Below, one piece after another: positions 27,181 to 38,327 of a stretch of 64,000 nucleotides of DNA. Source of the stretch: Pagrus major (lineage: Eukaryota > Chordata > Actinopteri > Spariformes > Sparidae); the NCBI RefSeq assembly GCF_040436345.1, contig NC_133237.1, forward strand, positions 21,209,749-21,273,748, in the 5' to 3' direction. Every line of letters starts with the position of its first letter. Position 1 is the first letter of the stretch. Both the position numbers and the translations under genes were made by a program. The notes beneath the pieces are model-generated. The model was not told the origin of the DNA and ran no database searches. It saw only the letters and a program-made list of their open reading frames with translations.

Positions 27181-29463
27181 ACAAAAATAAGCATTTTTTT
27201 GTTGCCACAAAGATGGCAGCAAAATGTCCCTGTGGTCCCTGGCTTGACATTGGAGGTTTAAGTTTGATGATTGGCTGCCAGAGTTAAGAATAAACTAAAC
27301 ACATTTATGAATCAAGGGGGATTACAAAGAACTACTTCTTCTTCAAATCGTTTATTAGTGAGCCAAAAAAGCAATACAGTCATCAAAAAGATCCACACTG
27401 AGGCGGTATCAGTGCAGGTCTGGTCCTGGAGGGTTGATCCGGGGTCAGGCCTGTTTGTGCCCAGCCTGATCTCAGGACATCTGTGGTGTCGGTGTGAGTG
27501 CTCGGACACAGACGACCTCCTATTAAACAGTGTGATTAGTGTGGCGCCCGTATGGAAGCCTGGGAGGGTGACGGGTCGGCTGCCTTCTGAAGGAGATTAA
27601 TACAAGAGCGCAGGCAGGGAGGAGCACCTGCCATCCGTCTACTCAAAGACCGGCAGAGCGGGAGATCTAACAGTAACTGTGTTTGAAGTGCAGGGTGACC
27701 GCAGAGACCCTCGGTTCTCAATCGTGAGGAGCAGCAAAAGAAAGCAGCGGAGCTCTGCTTAAATGTGTCCGAGAATGAATGCAATTTGGTGCGAACCTTA
27801 AACCCTTCATGTAATTTTTCCAGATATCTGTAACGTGATCTCTTCATGCAATGCAGCATTGAGGGCCCAGCCTAACCTGCTCCTGTCGTGGATGTCTCCC
27901 ATGGGAAATCACAAAGCTTGTAAGCAGTGCTAATGCTACAGTTTCCCACGGATACTACAAGGGCTAAACAAGGCTGATACACTCCGAGAGGTCAGCGACG
28001 AATCGTGTTTCTGACACCAGGGCGCAGATATTCACTCAGTGTGAACAAGCTGGAAGATTTACTTTCAATGAGAGCATGATTTTACATTTACAGTTTGAAA
28101 ATTTTGTCAGAAAAAAAAAGCGCCAACATGCTAAATCCCTGCTCCTTTCACAAGCTCCTGACAGTAGAACAAGGCCTCCGCTAATCCATTTAATATGAGA
28201 GGATCAGACCAGTTGGACCCACCACAAGGGATAAACTGCTGCTCTGTGGGGTGGAAGCTGCTCTGGAGTTGCGCCAAAACTGGAGCCAGGAATTAATCCC
28301 GGTATCAAAATGAGCGGATTCCCTCAGCTGACCAGGTTGGACAGTCTGGGAAGAAGGTGAGTGTTTACGTGCGTGTCTGTAACGACGGCGGATTTTCTGA
28401 CAGGCGGTATGTTAAAATACGACATGTGGCGAGCCCTGCTTAGCCTCGATAGCCTTTAATCCTGCTATCCTTTAATTTTTGTCATTTAACGCCAGTTTTA
28501 ATTGCAATTAAGGGATCACGAAAATAAATAACAGCTTTCGGAGATTTAAAAAAATGGCAACATCTGCATTTATAAACATAAAGGACAGGAAAAACATCTG
28601 CTCCAACTTTTTGATTCTCATTGTTGCATGTTCAATCAATTAACAGAATGTCTTTGACAATTAGTGAGCATTTACCATATTATCTCTCGCTGTTTTCAAG
28701 TCATAAACTCTCCTTCACTCACATCTGTGTTTCATTGTCATGCCTCCTTAATTTGTCAGTCCTCCCCTGTTGCTGTATATCACCCTGCTCCCCGCGGAGC
28801 TCCCTCTCAGTAAACAATAAGCCACTATTGAACTTTGCCACTCTGCATTAGAAAAACATGAAGAAAAATCCAAATGAGTCATAAAAACAACAAGTAAAAG
28901 GTTGAAAAAAGAGGGGGTAATTAACCTCGATCCTCTGTAAATGATTAATCCCGCTGGTTGCTAATGGACAAACATTGAAATCCTAAATAGATACAGATGG
29001 AGTGTCTTGCAGACATGATTGACCTTGACTTTCTAACCCATCTGTCATTGTTCACAGGATCATAGGAGAACATTGTGTTAAAGCATATCAGAAATATTCA
29101 GGCCTCTCCTGACGGGGAATGTCTGCAGTGGTTGAGTTTCGGGATACCACAAAGCCCAGAGGAGCGGGAAGTGAGGAGGTTTCTAAACAGATCCAGTAAC
29201 GGGACACTCTGAAGTGAGAGACCCAGAGGAGTCTCCTCGCCTTTGTACCTGTGGTCAAAGAGCCACCAGAATCAACAAAGGAGCAATTTGCGGCAATGAA
29301 TGATGCTCTTTTTGTCCTTTAATGGTCAAGATAGTACAAAATGCTTTAAGATTAATAATACGTTTTAATTATCTTCCCCTCAAGACATCAATAACGTCTC
29401 ATTTTAATTTATTTACTCTTTCCTTGCGTTAACTTTTAAAACTGCTGCTTGACTTCTGCACAA
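27181..29463. other. Gap within the tRNA-Cys array
   Basis: About 2.3 kb without tRNA copies. It contains one exon-like open start (28310-28356, reading MSGFPQLTRLDSLGRR up to a gtgagt donor) that I cannot join to any gene, and otherwise short random frames. Confidence 0.5.
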
Positions 29464-29516
29464 CCAGAGACCTCCTGATCTTTAGTCAAATCTGCCGCTA
29501 AGCTAGCTACATCCCG
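29464..29516 (-). pseudogene. tRNA-Cys fossil
   Basis: The string accagagacctcctgatc followed by tttagtcaaatctgccgc is recognisably the T-arm to D-arm part of the neighbouring tRNA-Cys genes. The anticodon region and D arm are altered and both acceptor strands are gone. It is a decayed array member. Confidence 0.65.
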
Positions 29517-29795
29517 TCATGGTAGCAGTGTTTTAGCATGTCCATGCAGATGCAGATGTTGGGGACTAACCAGAGGGGAGCTGCAGTTGTTTAAAGTCTG
29601 GACACTGCCACACAGAGTTTAAAAGCCTCCAGTTAGTTAGAACTGAGGAAGCCTCTTGGATGAGAGGCGGAACGTCTTCAAGAAACTGAAACATGTCGAG
29701 TTGGCTAAGATACAGCACCTAGAATTGACATCAGGTGATTTTCCAGGAATGTCTGTATACTTTACAAAGAAGTAATTCAGTTTCTGTTTAAATTG

Positions 29796-29867
29796 AGGGG
29801 GCATCTGGATATGAACCAGAGACCTCTTGATCTGCAGTCAAATGCTGTACCACTGAGCTATACCCCC
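29796..29867 (-). tRNA. tRNA-Cys(GCA), array copy 4
   Basis: Full-length tRNA with anticodon GCA and a paired T stem (TCTGG/CCAGA). Two differences matter: the D stem 3' side reads CAGC rather than GAGC, losing one D-stem pair, and the T loop reads TTCATAT, altering the B box. Function is less sure than for its neighbours. Confidence 0.82.
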
Positions 29868-30297
29868 TTATTTACAAGGATCAGAAAAAGAAGTAGAGGT
29901 AATATCATAATTTCTACAATATGTGTCATAGCACATACACATACAGTATTAGAGTGGGAATGGCGGTGGTACACAGCTCAGTGAGACGGCTGACAAGCAA
30001 AAGATGACCGCTCAAAATGGCGTTTCTACATTTGTAAGCACAGAAACACTGGATGTTTTTAACCAGACGTTGGGAGAATTCACAGCTTGTTGCGACAGAA
30101 CGAGATAAACATTTCTGCTTCATTTCTCCTGCACAAAAGAGAAGCTTTTTAACAGTGAACCCTGCCAATGAGCTGCATACATCACTGCTTTTTAAGTCAT
30201 CCACTCATTTCTTGTATATTTTCACAACACTGCAGCTTAATGATGTTTGCTCATGCATTCCTTTCCGATGAAGTTCATCTCTGTGAATCTAAAGATC

Positions 30298-30369
30298 AGG
30301 GGGCATCCGGAATTGAACCAGAGACCTCTTGATCTGCAGTCAAATGCTCTACCACTGAGCTATACCCCC
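30298..30369 (-). tRNA. tRNA-Cys(GCA), array copy 5
   Basis: Complete cloverleaf with anticodon GCA and B box GGTTCAATTCC. The T stem TCTGG/CCGGA pairs with one G-U. It appears intact. Confidence 0.94.
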
Positions 30370-30763
30370 TTGAGAATTAACAGCGCTACAGGAAGAAAAA
30401 TAATGACCCACTGGCACATGAACACATCGGAACATTTTCCAGCTGTGTTTTTGGCAAAAAAACAGATATTTTTGTTGAGAGTTTGGGACAATCGGCAACT
30501 GAAAACTCTTTTTTCATTTTTTTTCCTACTATTTCCAGCTGTTTAGTTGTCGACAAAAGCTGGTGAGCAAAAAATGATCTTTTCCTAACCCTAGCCAAGT
30601 GGTTTTTGTGTCTAAACCTAAACAGACTATAAGTACAACTTTGTCAAAACTCAAGTGTGCTACTGTGATATGTATATCTTTCATTCACTCTTGTGTGTTA
30701 TCTTAAAGATGTAGCTCAGTGATTCTGACTTTTCATAGAGCCATTTATGTGAATCTAAAGGTT

Positions 30764-30835
30764 AGGGGGCATCCAGATTTGAACTGGAGACCTCTTGATT
30801 TGCAGTCAAATGCTCTACCACTGAGCTATACCCCC
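30764..30835 (-). tRNA. tRNA-Cys(GCA), array copy 6
   Basis: Complete, with a distinctive fully paired T stem (TCCAG/CTGGA) and an anticodon loop CTGCAAA, in which position 37 is A instead of G. The anticodon is still GCA. The compensated T stem suggests it has been kept folded. Confidence 0.92.
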
Positions 30836-31198
30836 ACAAACTTGTGTGTAGTAAAAGAGGTAAAATAATGACCCACAGATATTTTAAATTTGCACGTAAT
30901 ACCTATCATAGATGGCTTTTTGAGCTTTGTCAGCATGAAAACACTGAATATTTTTAACAGCACATAACCAGATAAGTCAAAACATGATGTAATGACATAA
31001 CAGTAAACAAGTGGTATTTGTGCCGAAGCCTAACCAGACCACACAACTTGTCAACTTTATGAGCCTCAGTGGGTTTCAGTATTTTAACAGCATGTGTATC
31101 TGTAATTCATCTATTGTATATTTCCACAACAATGCAGCTTAATGACTTTTGCTTACAGATCCCTTTCAATGAAGTTCATCTCTGTGAATCTAAAGGTG

Positions 31199-31270
31199 AG
31201 GGGGCATCCGGAATTGAACCAGAGACCTCTTGATCTGCAGTCAAATGCTCTACCACTGAGCTATACCCCC
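31199..31270 (-). tRNA. tRNA-Cys(GCA), array copy 7
   Basis: Same 72 nt sequence as copies 5 and 9, with all arms and both internal promoter boxes intact. The 3' flank (gaagttcatctctgtgaatc followed by taaagg) is nearly the same as that of copy 5, showing recent tandem duplication. Confidence 0.94.
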
Positions 31271-31525
31271 ACAAAAAATACTAGTAGTAAAAGAGGTAAA
31301 GGAATGATCATAGATGGCTTTTCGAGCATATAAAGCATGAAAACACTGGATATTTTTAACATGACCTCGGGACAATTTACAGCTGTGACAGATCCAGATA
31401 AACCAAAGCATGATGGCAACCAAGTGGTATTTGTGCCTAAACCTAACCAGAGCAGACAGCTTGTCATTTAACAGTATGTGTATCTTTAATGACTTCTGCT
31501 TATGGATTCCTTTGTGATGAACTTC

Positions 31526-31590
31526 ATCTGGAACTGAACCAGAGACCTCTTGATGTGCAGTCAAATGCTCTACCACTGAGCTATGCCCCC
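31526..31590 (-). pseudogene. Truncated tRNA-Cys, array copy 8
   Basis: The 5' acceptor strand, D arm, anticodon arm and T arm are present, with an extra change in the acceptor (GGGGGCA). The 3' acceptor strand is missing: after the T stem the sequence runs into gatgaagttc flank instead of gcccccT. It cannot form an acceptor stem and is a pseudogene. Confidence 0.88.
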
Positions 31591-31911
31591 TTTACATTAC
31601 CTAATTGTACAGGAAGTTCAAGACTGACTCTGTTTAGGAGAGGGAACTGACCTTTAACAGAGGCCAGTTTTATTCAAATGGGGAATCTAAGAAGTGGTGA
31701 TCTTTATTTCAGACAGTTGAGATTGTATATTTTTACAGTATGTGTCAAACAAATTCAGATATTAAGCTGAGAGACAGCAGTGGTGTAATGGCTGCCAAGC
31801 TGCAGTGAGACCACTGCTCGAGAGGACCTTCCAAGTGTGTAACGACACTGAAGGACACATTTGTGTATTTCAGAATGCAGTATTTGTGTATATTTCCCCC
31901 TGCTAAAGGTT

Positions 31912-31983
31912 AGGGGGCATCCGGAATTGAACCAGAGACCTCTTGATCTGCAGTCAAATGCTCTACCACTGAGCTATACCCCC
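31912..31983 (-). tRNA. tRNA-Cys(GCA), array copy 9
   Basis: Complete cloverleaf with GCA anticodon, identical to copies 5 and 7. It is the rightmost member and, on its own strand, the first of the array. Confidence 0.94.
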
Positions 31984-34440
31984 TTACAAAGTACAGGGCA
32001 AAAAATGAAGTTGGATGAGGAACAGATCCTCCACAGAAACCAGTTTTATTCAAAAGGGGATGTAAAGAACTGGTGATCGTCCTTTTGTACTTAACTTCTT
32101 TATTTCAGACAGTCATTTTCATTGTGGTTGTTACCACTAACCCCTAAAATGTCTGCAGCCACTCAGATCTCCTTCGGGACAAAAAAAAAGAGAGAGAAAT
32201 TACACAATGCGTGCAACACCCACATAACACTCCGTGAGTGAAACCTCAGCAGTTTCCCACCGGAGCCGGAGCTCTGCTCTGCCTGCCGTCCCGTGAGAGT
32301 CTGACACATCAGACTGCCCTGTCATTTTCACAGTATCAGATCCCACAGCCCTATTCTTCCACCATAATACACACACACAAACACAGATCATATCTCTGCA
32401 CCTCTTCATGTTTCACAACATAAAGCCCTGCCTGTAACTCTGGTGAGAAAAGAGACAACACACAGCCACTCTCCCCCATCGTATGTTTGGAGTTGTGAGG
32501 CTGTTAAGAGACCAGACTAGACTAGAGTCCTCCTAATTTAATGTGTCGATCATTTGATGCTCCCAGAACAACAAGAGCCGGCACAAAGAGAGAGTGCTGG
32601 GAAGCATTAGGCTGACAGAGTGGAAGTAGGGCAGACCAGGGGGTGACGAGCAGGTCTGAACAGTTATGCAAATGGCTTGTGTTCGCCTGGTTATGGAGAA
32701 GAGAGTGAAAAAGGGAACAATTATGACGGGAGGGGGGCTGCTTTAAAATAGGACATCAACCACCAGCCGCGAGTTTCCTGTTTTCATTGGATCTGCAGAG
32801 TCGTGTTTTTCTCCTCGGCAGCAGAGATCTCCCTCGCCTCAGAGCGCCGAGCTCGTTTATTTAGCCAAGAAATTTAGAGTAAACTTCATCGCTACTGATA
32901 CATCCTCCGACAAACCGAGAGTCAGCCGAATCCCACATGGATGTTTTACATTTCCAACAAACTCTCTGCATTTAGTGTCCTGTGATGACAGAAAAACAAA
33001 GTCATACTCAAGTCATTTATAAATATATTTGCATGTATGTAGTATTTACTGTATACTATGGATCGATTACCGGATCAGATATTCAGCATTTTTCTGGTTA
33101 TAAGAGTTGACCAATCCAAAGTCAGGTGATATAGCATCAACCCTCATAGCACACATACATCTCGCAGAGCGAGTTTCGTTGGCAAGACGTCGACCAAACG
33201 TCTTCAAGTACCTCAGATTAAGTACTGATTATGCACAGTGCCTCTTCAATGGCTCACACATTTCATGCATTTCGATGAGAACTATTTAAAGCACCTCAAT
33301 GGCTCCTGTGTCTTCTCTTTGTCTGCTGGACCTCCCATTGTTTGTCCCAGCAAGGTACCTACAGACAAAAAGACACTGTGCATTGGTCGGGAAAAATGAT
33401 CATTTAACCCGACACAAGGGGCCTTTTCATAGGCTGATTTTGGGACATACAACCATCGACCTCCTAGCTCTTAAATTTACATTCTGATATGGAAATAACT
33501 CAAAGTTGTCAACGGCTTTTAGAGGTCCCTTGAGCTCAGTGAGCTCTTAGTGGAAATATAAACCTGAGGGGTCTCCAGTGAATATCTAGTTTCCAGCAAC
33601 AATAAGTGGTTTTGTACAGTGTGGAGAGAAGTCCGTGCTGTTGTGAAACAAAGACAAATATTCATCTGATTTAACAAGGCTGCTGTTTCTGACTGATGAT
33701 CTTTACAGCTCCAATTATTGAATAGAGGAAATTATGTTCGACATGTCTGGGCATGCCAGCATGTAACCTGACGCTCCTGAGCTCCTGGCTGATCATTTAC
33801 AGTTGGAGAATCAAGTCTGCATTCAGCTTTGAGAGTTGCAAACCAAAAGCAGGATTTTGATTTCAAGGCTGACAGCTTGTTTCCACATAGCTCTGTGTGT
33901 ATGTGAGTCTGCCTGGAGTCCATTCATTCATATGGGATTCCTACAATATCTGTGGGATGTGTTTGGGGTGTTGTTTCCTTTATCTCAGCTCAGAATATGG
34001 TCTTATTCTCTGTTTCACCGGCTCGTTACGTTCACCTGAAGGAGCTCGATTCAGACTGATGGGAACTCTCCCCGCAGATCAATAAGAATGGGTCATATTT
34101 ATTTGTCTCTGGGAGCAGCTGAAGCGTTCTCAGCCGCGGTCCTCGTCCTCGGAGAGCTTCCTCTAAAGTTGCATGTGGAGGGAAACTGAAGCCGAGTTCT
34201 GAGGAGGACGCCCGGTCCCCCGGCTCTCACTTCTGGTGTGACCTGTAATCCCATCAGAGCTAGTGTGTCCATACTGGGAAAATAAACAGAACTGAAGACT
34301 GATCCCGTCACCCAGCTCCCACTGATCTCCACAGGGTAGTACCATTTATACTTTAGTATAGCTCTTGTATGTAGACTCAGACATGTAATACTAGACATGC
34401 AGGAAGAATCCATCATGTTTGACAAACAACAAATAATGAG
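31984..34440. other. Gene-free intergenic stretch
   Basis: No supported gene or clear transposon. Several short open frames overlap on both strands. The DNA is mixed-composition and could include cis-regulatory sequence for lfng, but nothing specific can be named. Confidence 0.5.
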
Positions 34441-35215
34441 GGTGTCTGACGAGTTTTAACTCCGCTAACATGCTCATCTTGTTTTTTAGAGACTTGCACC
34501 ATTTTTACACCAAAAGCAGTGCATATACAGGTTTTTTTTTCTTTTATGTGAGTAAACCGATAAAAAATAGGCAATTAACTTCTTTCCCATCGCCAGCCGT
34601 TGAGTTGGCTAATATTTTACGGTGGTTACTATTTTTTACTTTTTATTTCAGTCTCTCTTCCAAATTCAATGCCGACTGAACAATGTCTGAGTTGCTAATA
34701 ACTCGGCAACGTCCTTAACTTCAAAAATCATGAAACACTTTTACACCAAAGTTATATATTGTAATATGTATATATGCGGGTGCTTTGAACGTGGATAAAT
34801 AGGCAATTGACTCCTTTCGCACAGCTTTTGGAAGTTTTTGGCACGTTTTTTCGGGACAAAGAAGTGAGCCATCCCGCTTCTTTCTCACCTCTGTTAAGAA
34901 GATGTGCAGAACCAAGGCCAGTGACGATGTTTTTTGGAAGTTACTCTTTTATATGCTATACTTCAATCTTTCTTTCAAACTCAACGCTGTTCGAGTGTTG
35001 CTTGAACAGGGACGAATAGAAAACAATTTGCATGCCAGCATCCAAAACTTCAAAAATGAGTGTTTCCACCCAGGTGTCATGTTTCCATCACAGGAAAGCG
35101 ACGGAGCTGGAACCAATAAATATGAAAAAGTCATTTTAACCAGGAATGAATGGCGATTGTTCCCTTTCCAACTGAAGACAAAAGCCATATGTTGGTGAGT
35201 GTTGGTGGCTTTTCT
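34440..35215. repeat. Diverged tandem duplication of unknown origin
   Basis: Two related halves are visible. The first has ggcaattaacttctttccca, then ggttactattttttac and ttccaaattcaatgccga. The second has ggcaattgactcctttcgca, then agttactcttttatat and ttcaaactcaacgctg. Both include acttcaaaaat. A 98-codon open frame (34902-35198) covers the second half, but I see no domain. It may be two copies of an old repeat. Confidence 0.5.
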
Positions 35216-36564
35216 GACCGGGGTGTTTATTTAATGAGCTGAGCGGACTCAACTCAACATTTTAAGTTGACATGAACTATGTAGTTATATTGAGTATATT
35301 CTTGCAGTATGATTTTACATTTGAGAAGGTGTCCTGAAATATTCATGTGACCCTACGAAGGCATGAGATATGGATGTATGTTATTATTTTCGATATATTC
35401 ATTTAGTTTATTATACTTTTGGAAATTATTTTTGTCTCTGTGACAATTGTTGAACAAAAACCACCACAACACATTACAACAATTACAATCAAAGACAGAT
35501 ATTTAACAACAAAGTGCTTCAACATCACCAACAAGACATCACAAGGATTGGTTGGAGTGTATAAAGGATCTCTGGGCATTAGCTCATATTAAGGAGCACT
35601 AAAGAGAAAAATGTCTTTAAGAACATGATCCAAGATCCAAGAGAGTTTAGTTTGCGGGAGGTCTCAGACTCATCGTCCACAGCGGCATCTTAGATTAGAA
35701 TATGAAAGACTGGAATTCAGTGGACACATATTTGAATCAGTAACTAATAAACAAAAGCTTCAAACGCTCAGAGAACCATCCGGAGGAATGTCAGACGGAC
35801 TGAAATATAAAAATAAAAGCCAGCGATGTGGCTTTGAGTTAATGTCTTCCATGCTGCGTTGGATCCATATGCAGAGTATCAGGTTATAGCTCGTCGTGCA
35901 CATGTGTTTTCACTCTGTTGTGTATCAAAGAATGAAAAGAGACACTGTTTTCTGGACAGTTGTGGCGCTCTTTACCTGCCATATTCATCATACATAATCA
36001 GCTTTGTATAGGCAGGATCTATAAATAGCAGATCCCCCAACATGCTGATACCATCAGGGGTAAAATCAAGCACACTGTGGTGTTTATTTGTGGGTTTGTG
36101 GGCGCTGTGGTGAGGAAGTGGGCTTGTCTGAAGAAAACTGGGTTTAATCTCACTGGTATTCAGCAGTAGCAGTAGTTCGAGGGGGGGGGGGAGCTCAAAG
36201 ATGAAGTGGAGCTGTGTTCAAAAGGGACAAGAAAGTGTTTTTCTATCGGTGTCAGTGGAGCGAGCAAAAGGCTGAAGCGAGGGGGAGGTTGGAGCTAATA
36301 CGGCTGCAGAACTTTAACAACCGACATTGTTTTCACGAGTCCAAAGGAGCAAAGAGAGTTTCCGAGGTGGGACGAATGCCCTGCAAGCTCGGCAGAAAGA
36401 GGCGGATGATCGGAGAAGAATGAAGGCCACAGAGACAGCCCCCTCTGCCTGGTTTCTTATGCTTGCTTTTAGACGCCTTTTCTATGCACACTTTTAAAAG
36501 GTGAATAAAAGAGCTTGTCAGGAGCGACAAAGCAGAGAGGTAACTCATGTCCTGTGTGCCAGAG
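35216..36564. other. Gene-free stretch with a poly(G) run
   Basis: No gene is recognised. A run of about 11 G lies at 36181-36191. The remainder is non-coding by inspection. Confidence 0.5.
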
Positions 36565-37440
36565 TTAAAACAAAGAAACACCTGCAGTGGAAAATGAGTT
36601 TTTCTCTTGAAAAACAGCTCTCCGACTAGTCCAACTGAGGTAAAGACAGAGGAGTTAAAGGATAAGTTCACTCAAAAATTTAAATTTCAGTCTTTAACTG
36701 CTCACCCTCATGCTGATGGAAAGTCGGTGAAGTTTCAAAGTCCACAAGACATTTCTGGAGCTTCACAGCAAAACAGCGATTCTCCTGAACAACCTGTGCT
36801 GGGGTAAACGTTGTATTACTTTAAGCAGTAACAAAGTAATATATTCATTTCTAATAGGATTTCCAGTATTATTACAGTTACTGTGTCTAGTAATGTGTTA
36901 CCACCCAACATTAAGTGATTATGATATGGCTCCAAGCCCAAGTTTTTGCAGTGAAGTTGTCTTTTTCTAATCTAAATGCAATTTTGAATGATGGTTAAAG
37001 ATATTATAGTAGAGAGTACTTCTGCGGTTATGTTGGTGAAAGTAACGCAAAAGGATAGCAACTAGTAATATGTGATACATTACATTTTTTTACATTTTAA
37101 AACAAGTCCCCATCTACTTCAGTTGTTTAGGAGGATGCTGCCACACTGTTTTGCTGTGAAGCTCCAGAAAAGTTTTGTGGACTACGAACCTTCACCTGAC
37201 TTTCCATCAGCATGAGGGTGAGAAGATAATGATTAATTTTGGGGGGAACTGTTCCTTTAACTCCTCTGCCTTTACTTGTATTTGCAATAGTCATATAATT
37301 GTTTTTCAAAATCTTTTTCTGAGGGAAAACTTATCTCCACTGCAGGTGTTTCTTTCTTTTTTTTTTGTTTGGTGGACTTTCGACATGAGGTGAGCAGATA
37401 AAGACTACATTTAAATTTTTGGGTGAACTTTTCCTTCAAC
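36565..37440. mobile_element. Foldback MITE with a second element inserted in its centre
   Basis: The left part, ttaaaggataagttcactc at 36656 onward, and the right part, ending ggaactgttcctttaac near 37262, are the two halves of the common TTAAAGGATAAGTTCACCC palindromic MITE (compare 53547-54067). About 280 bp of unrelated sequence (36803-37083) with taacaaagtaat and gtaatgtgttacc motifs sits between them. The inverted symmetry continues outward: aaagaaacacctgcagtgga near 36574 pairs with ccactgcaggtgtttcttt near 37337. The foldback is thus larger than the core MITE. Confidence 0.65.
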
Positions 37441-38156
37441 TAGAGAAGCAGTGTTGTGAATGTAGGGCGTGACTCAGACTTTGCCTCATACACCTTAAAC
37501 AACATTGACTTTTTGGGAGTTTATCACAAAGGTGACCTTACACTATATCTGGAATGACACCAAAACCATGTGTGTTTTCAGCTGCCTTTGTACAAAGCAA
37601 ACAGATTTAACCTCATACTTTGTATTTTGTTAAATTCCCTCAGATTTTATTTGACCAGACATTTGTTTGATTCTGAACCGTCTAAATCTGGTGGCTCCTG
37701 CGGGTCGGTGGGGGCTCACTGTGGCTCCACCAGCTGCGTGTCGCTCTGCACGTCTTTTGGTGAGCGTCCCGGCAGCAGACGGCACTCGGTTGCGAGAGCC
37801 AGAATTTGAATAACAAGTGTTCAGGAATGGGCCAACTGTTTAGAGTCCTCACAAGGTCAGCGAGGAACAATAGGGGCTGTTTTTTCTGAGCTCACAGTCG
37901 GCTGAATCCAAACGGCTTCACAGGTCTGACTGCAGGTTTAGACCTCAGAGTGTGTGAGTGATGCAGGTGCGGCTTTAACACACCTTTCCTGCAGTTTTGT
38001 TTTCCTTGGGTCAATCTTTTACTCACACTATCTCCAAAAGCCAAACTGAACTACATGTAAGTGACACAGAGAGTCACGACCACGCCTCTTTGCTGCGTCA
38101 CTGGCCGGCATGCTGCGTTCAAGGACCTCCCATGAGGCGTGGCCAGCACGGAAGCT
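37441..38156. other. lfng upstream region
   Basis: About 700 bp upstream of the lfng TATA-like box. I looked for RBPJ (GTGGGAA), CACGTG E-box and Hes sites typical of clock-linked fringe enhancers and found no convincing cluster. A gtgagtcacgaccacgcc-like GC-box segment lies at about 38070-38090. Confidence 0.4.
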
Positions 38157-38162
38157 TATAAA
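38157..38162 (+). promoter_or_regulatory. TATA-like box of lfng
   Basis: TATAAA occurs 166-171 bp before the lfng start codon, inside gcttataaatgcccc. This would put the start site near 38188 and give a 5' UTR of about 140 nt. It is the only good TATA match in the last few hundred bases before the gene. Confidence 0.5.
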
Positions 38163-38327
38163 TGCCCCTTCTTTTCTATTCATCCATATGTGATTGAGCC
38201 ATGCACCCTGACGGACGCGTCGTTTAAAAGGAAAAAATAAATTTAAAAAGCACCATATGGACTTTGCTTTGGAGTTTCGTTGCGCCGCTTCATAGTTTTT
38301 AGTCTTTTTTTTTTTTTTGGTTTAATC

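Larger units (their letters stand above)
26223..31983 (-). repeat. Tandem tRNA-Cys array with duplicated flanks
   Basis: Copies lie 327-502 bp apart within two subclusters (26.2-27.2 and 29.8-32.0 kb), all in one orientation. Flanks are paralogous. For example, acaatatgtgtcagcacata after copy 1 matches acaatatgtgtcatagcaca after copy 4, and catagatggctttttgagct near 30909 matches catagatggcttttcgagca near 31310. The array therefore grew by unequal exchange of units of about 0.4-0.5 kb, not by scattered insertion. Confidence 0.85.

Noticed and set aside
26221-32076. Open frames reading YSSVVEHLTADQEVPGSNP or MNQRPLDLQSNA
   Set aside because: These are translations across tRNA-Cys genes on either strand, not proteins.
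37441-38327. Notch/clock enhancer (RBPJ plus E-box cluster) at the lfng promoter
   Set aside because: No convincing GTGGGAA or CACGTG cluster was found in this stretch; it may lie elsewhere or be absent.
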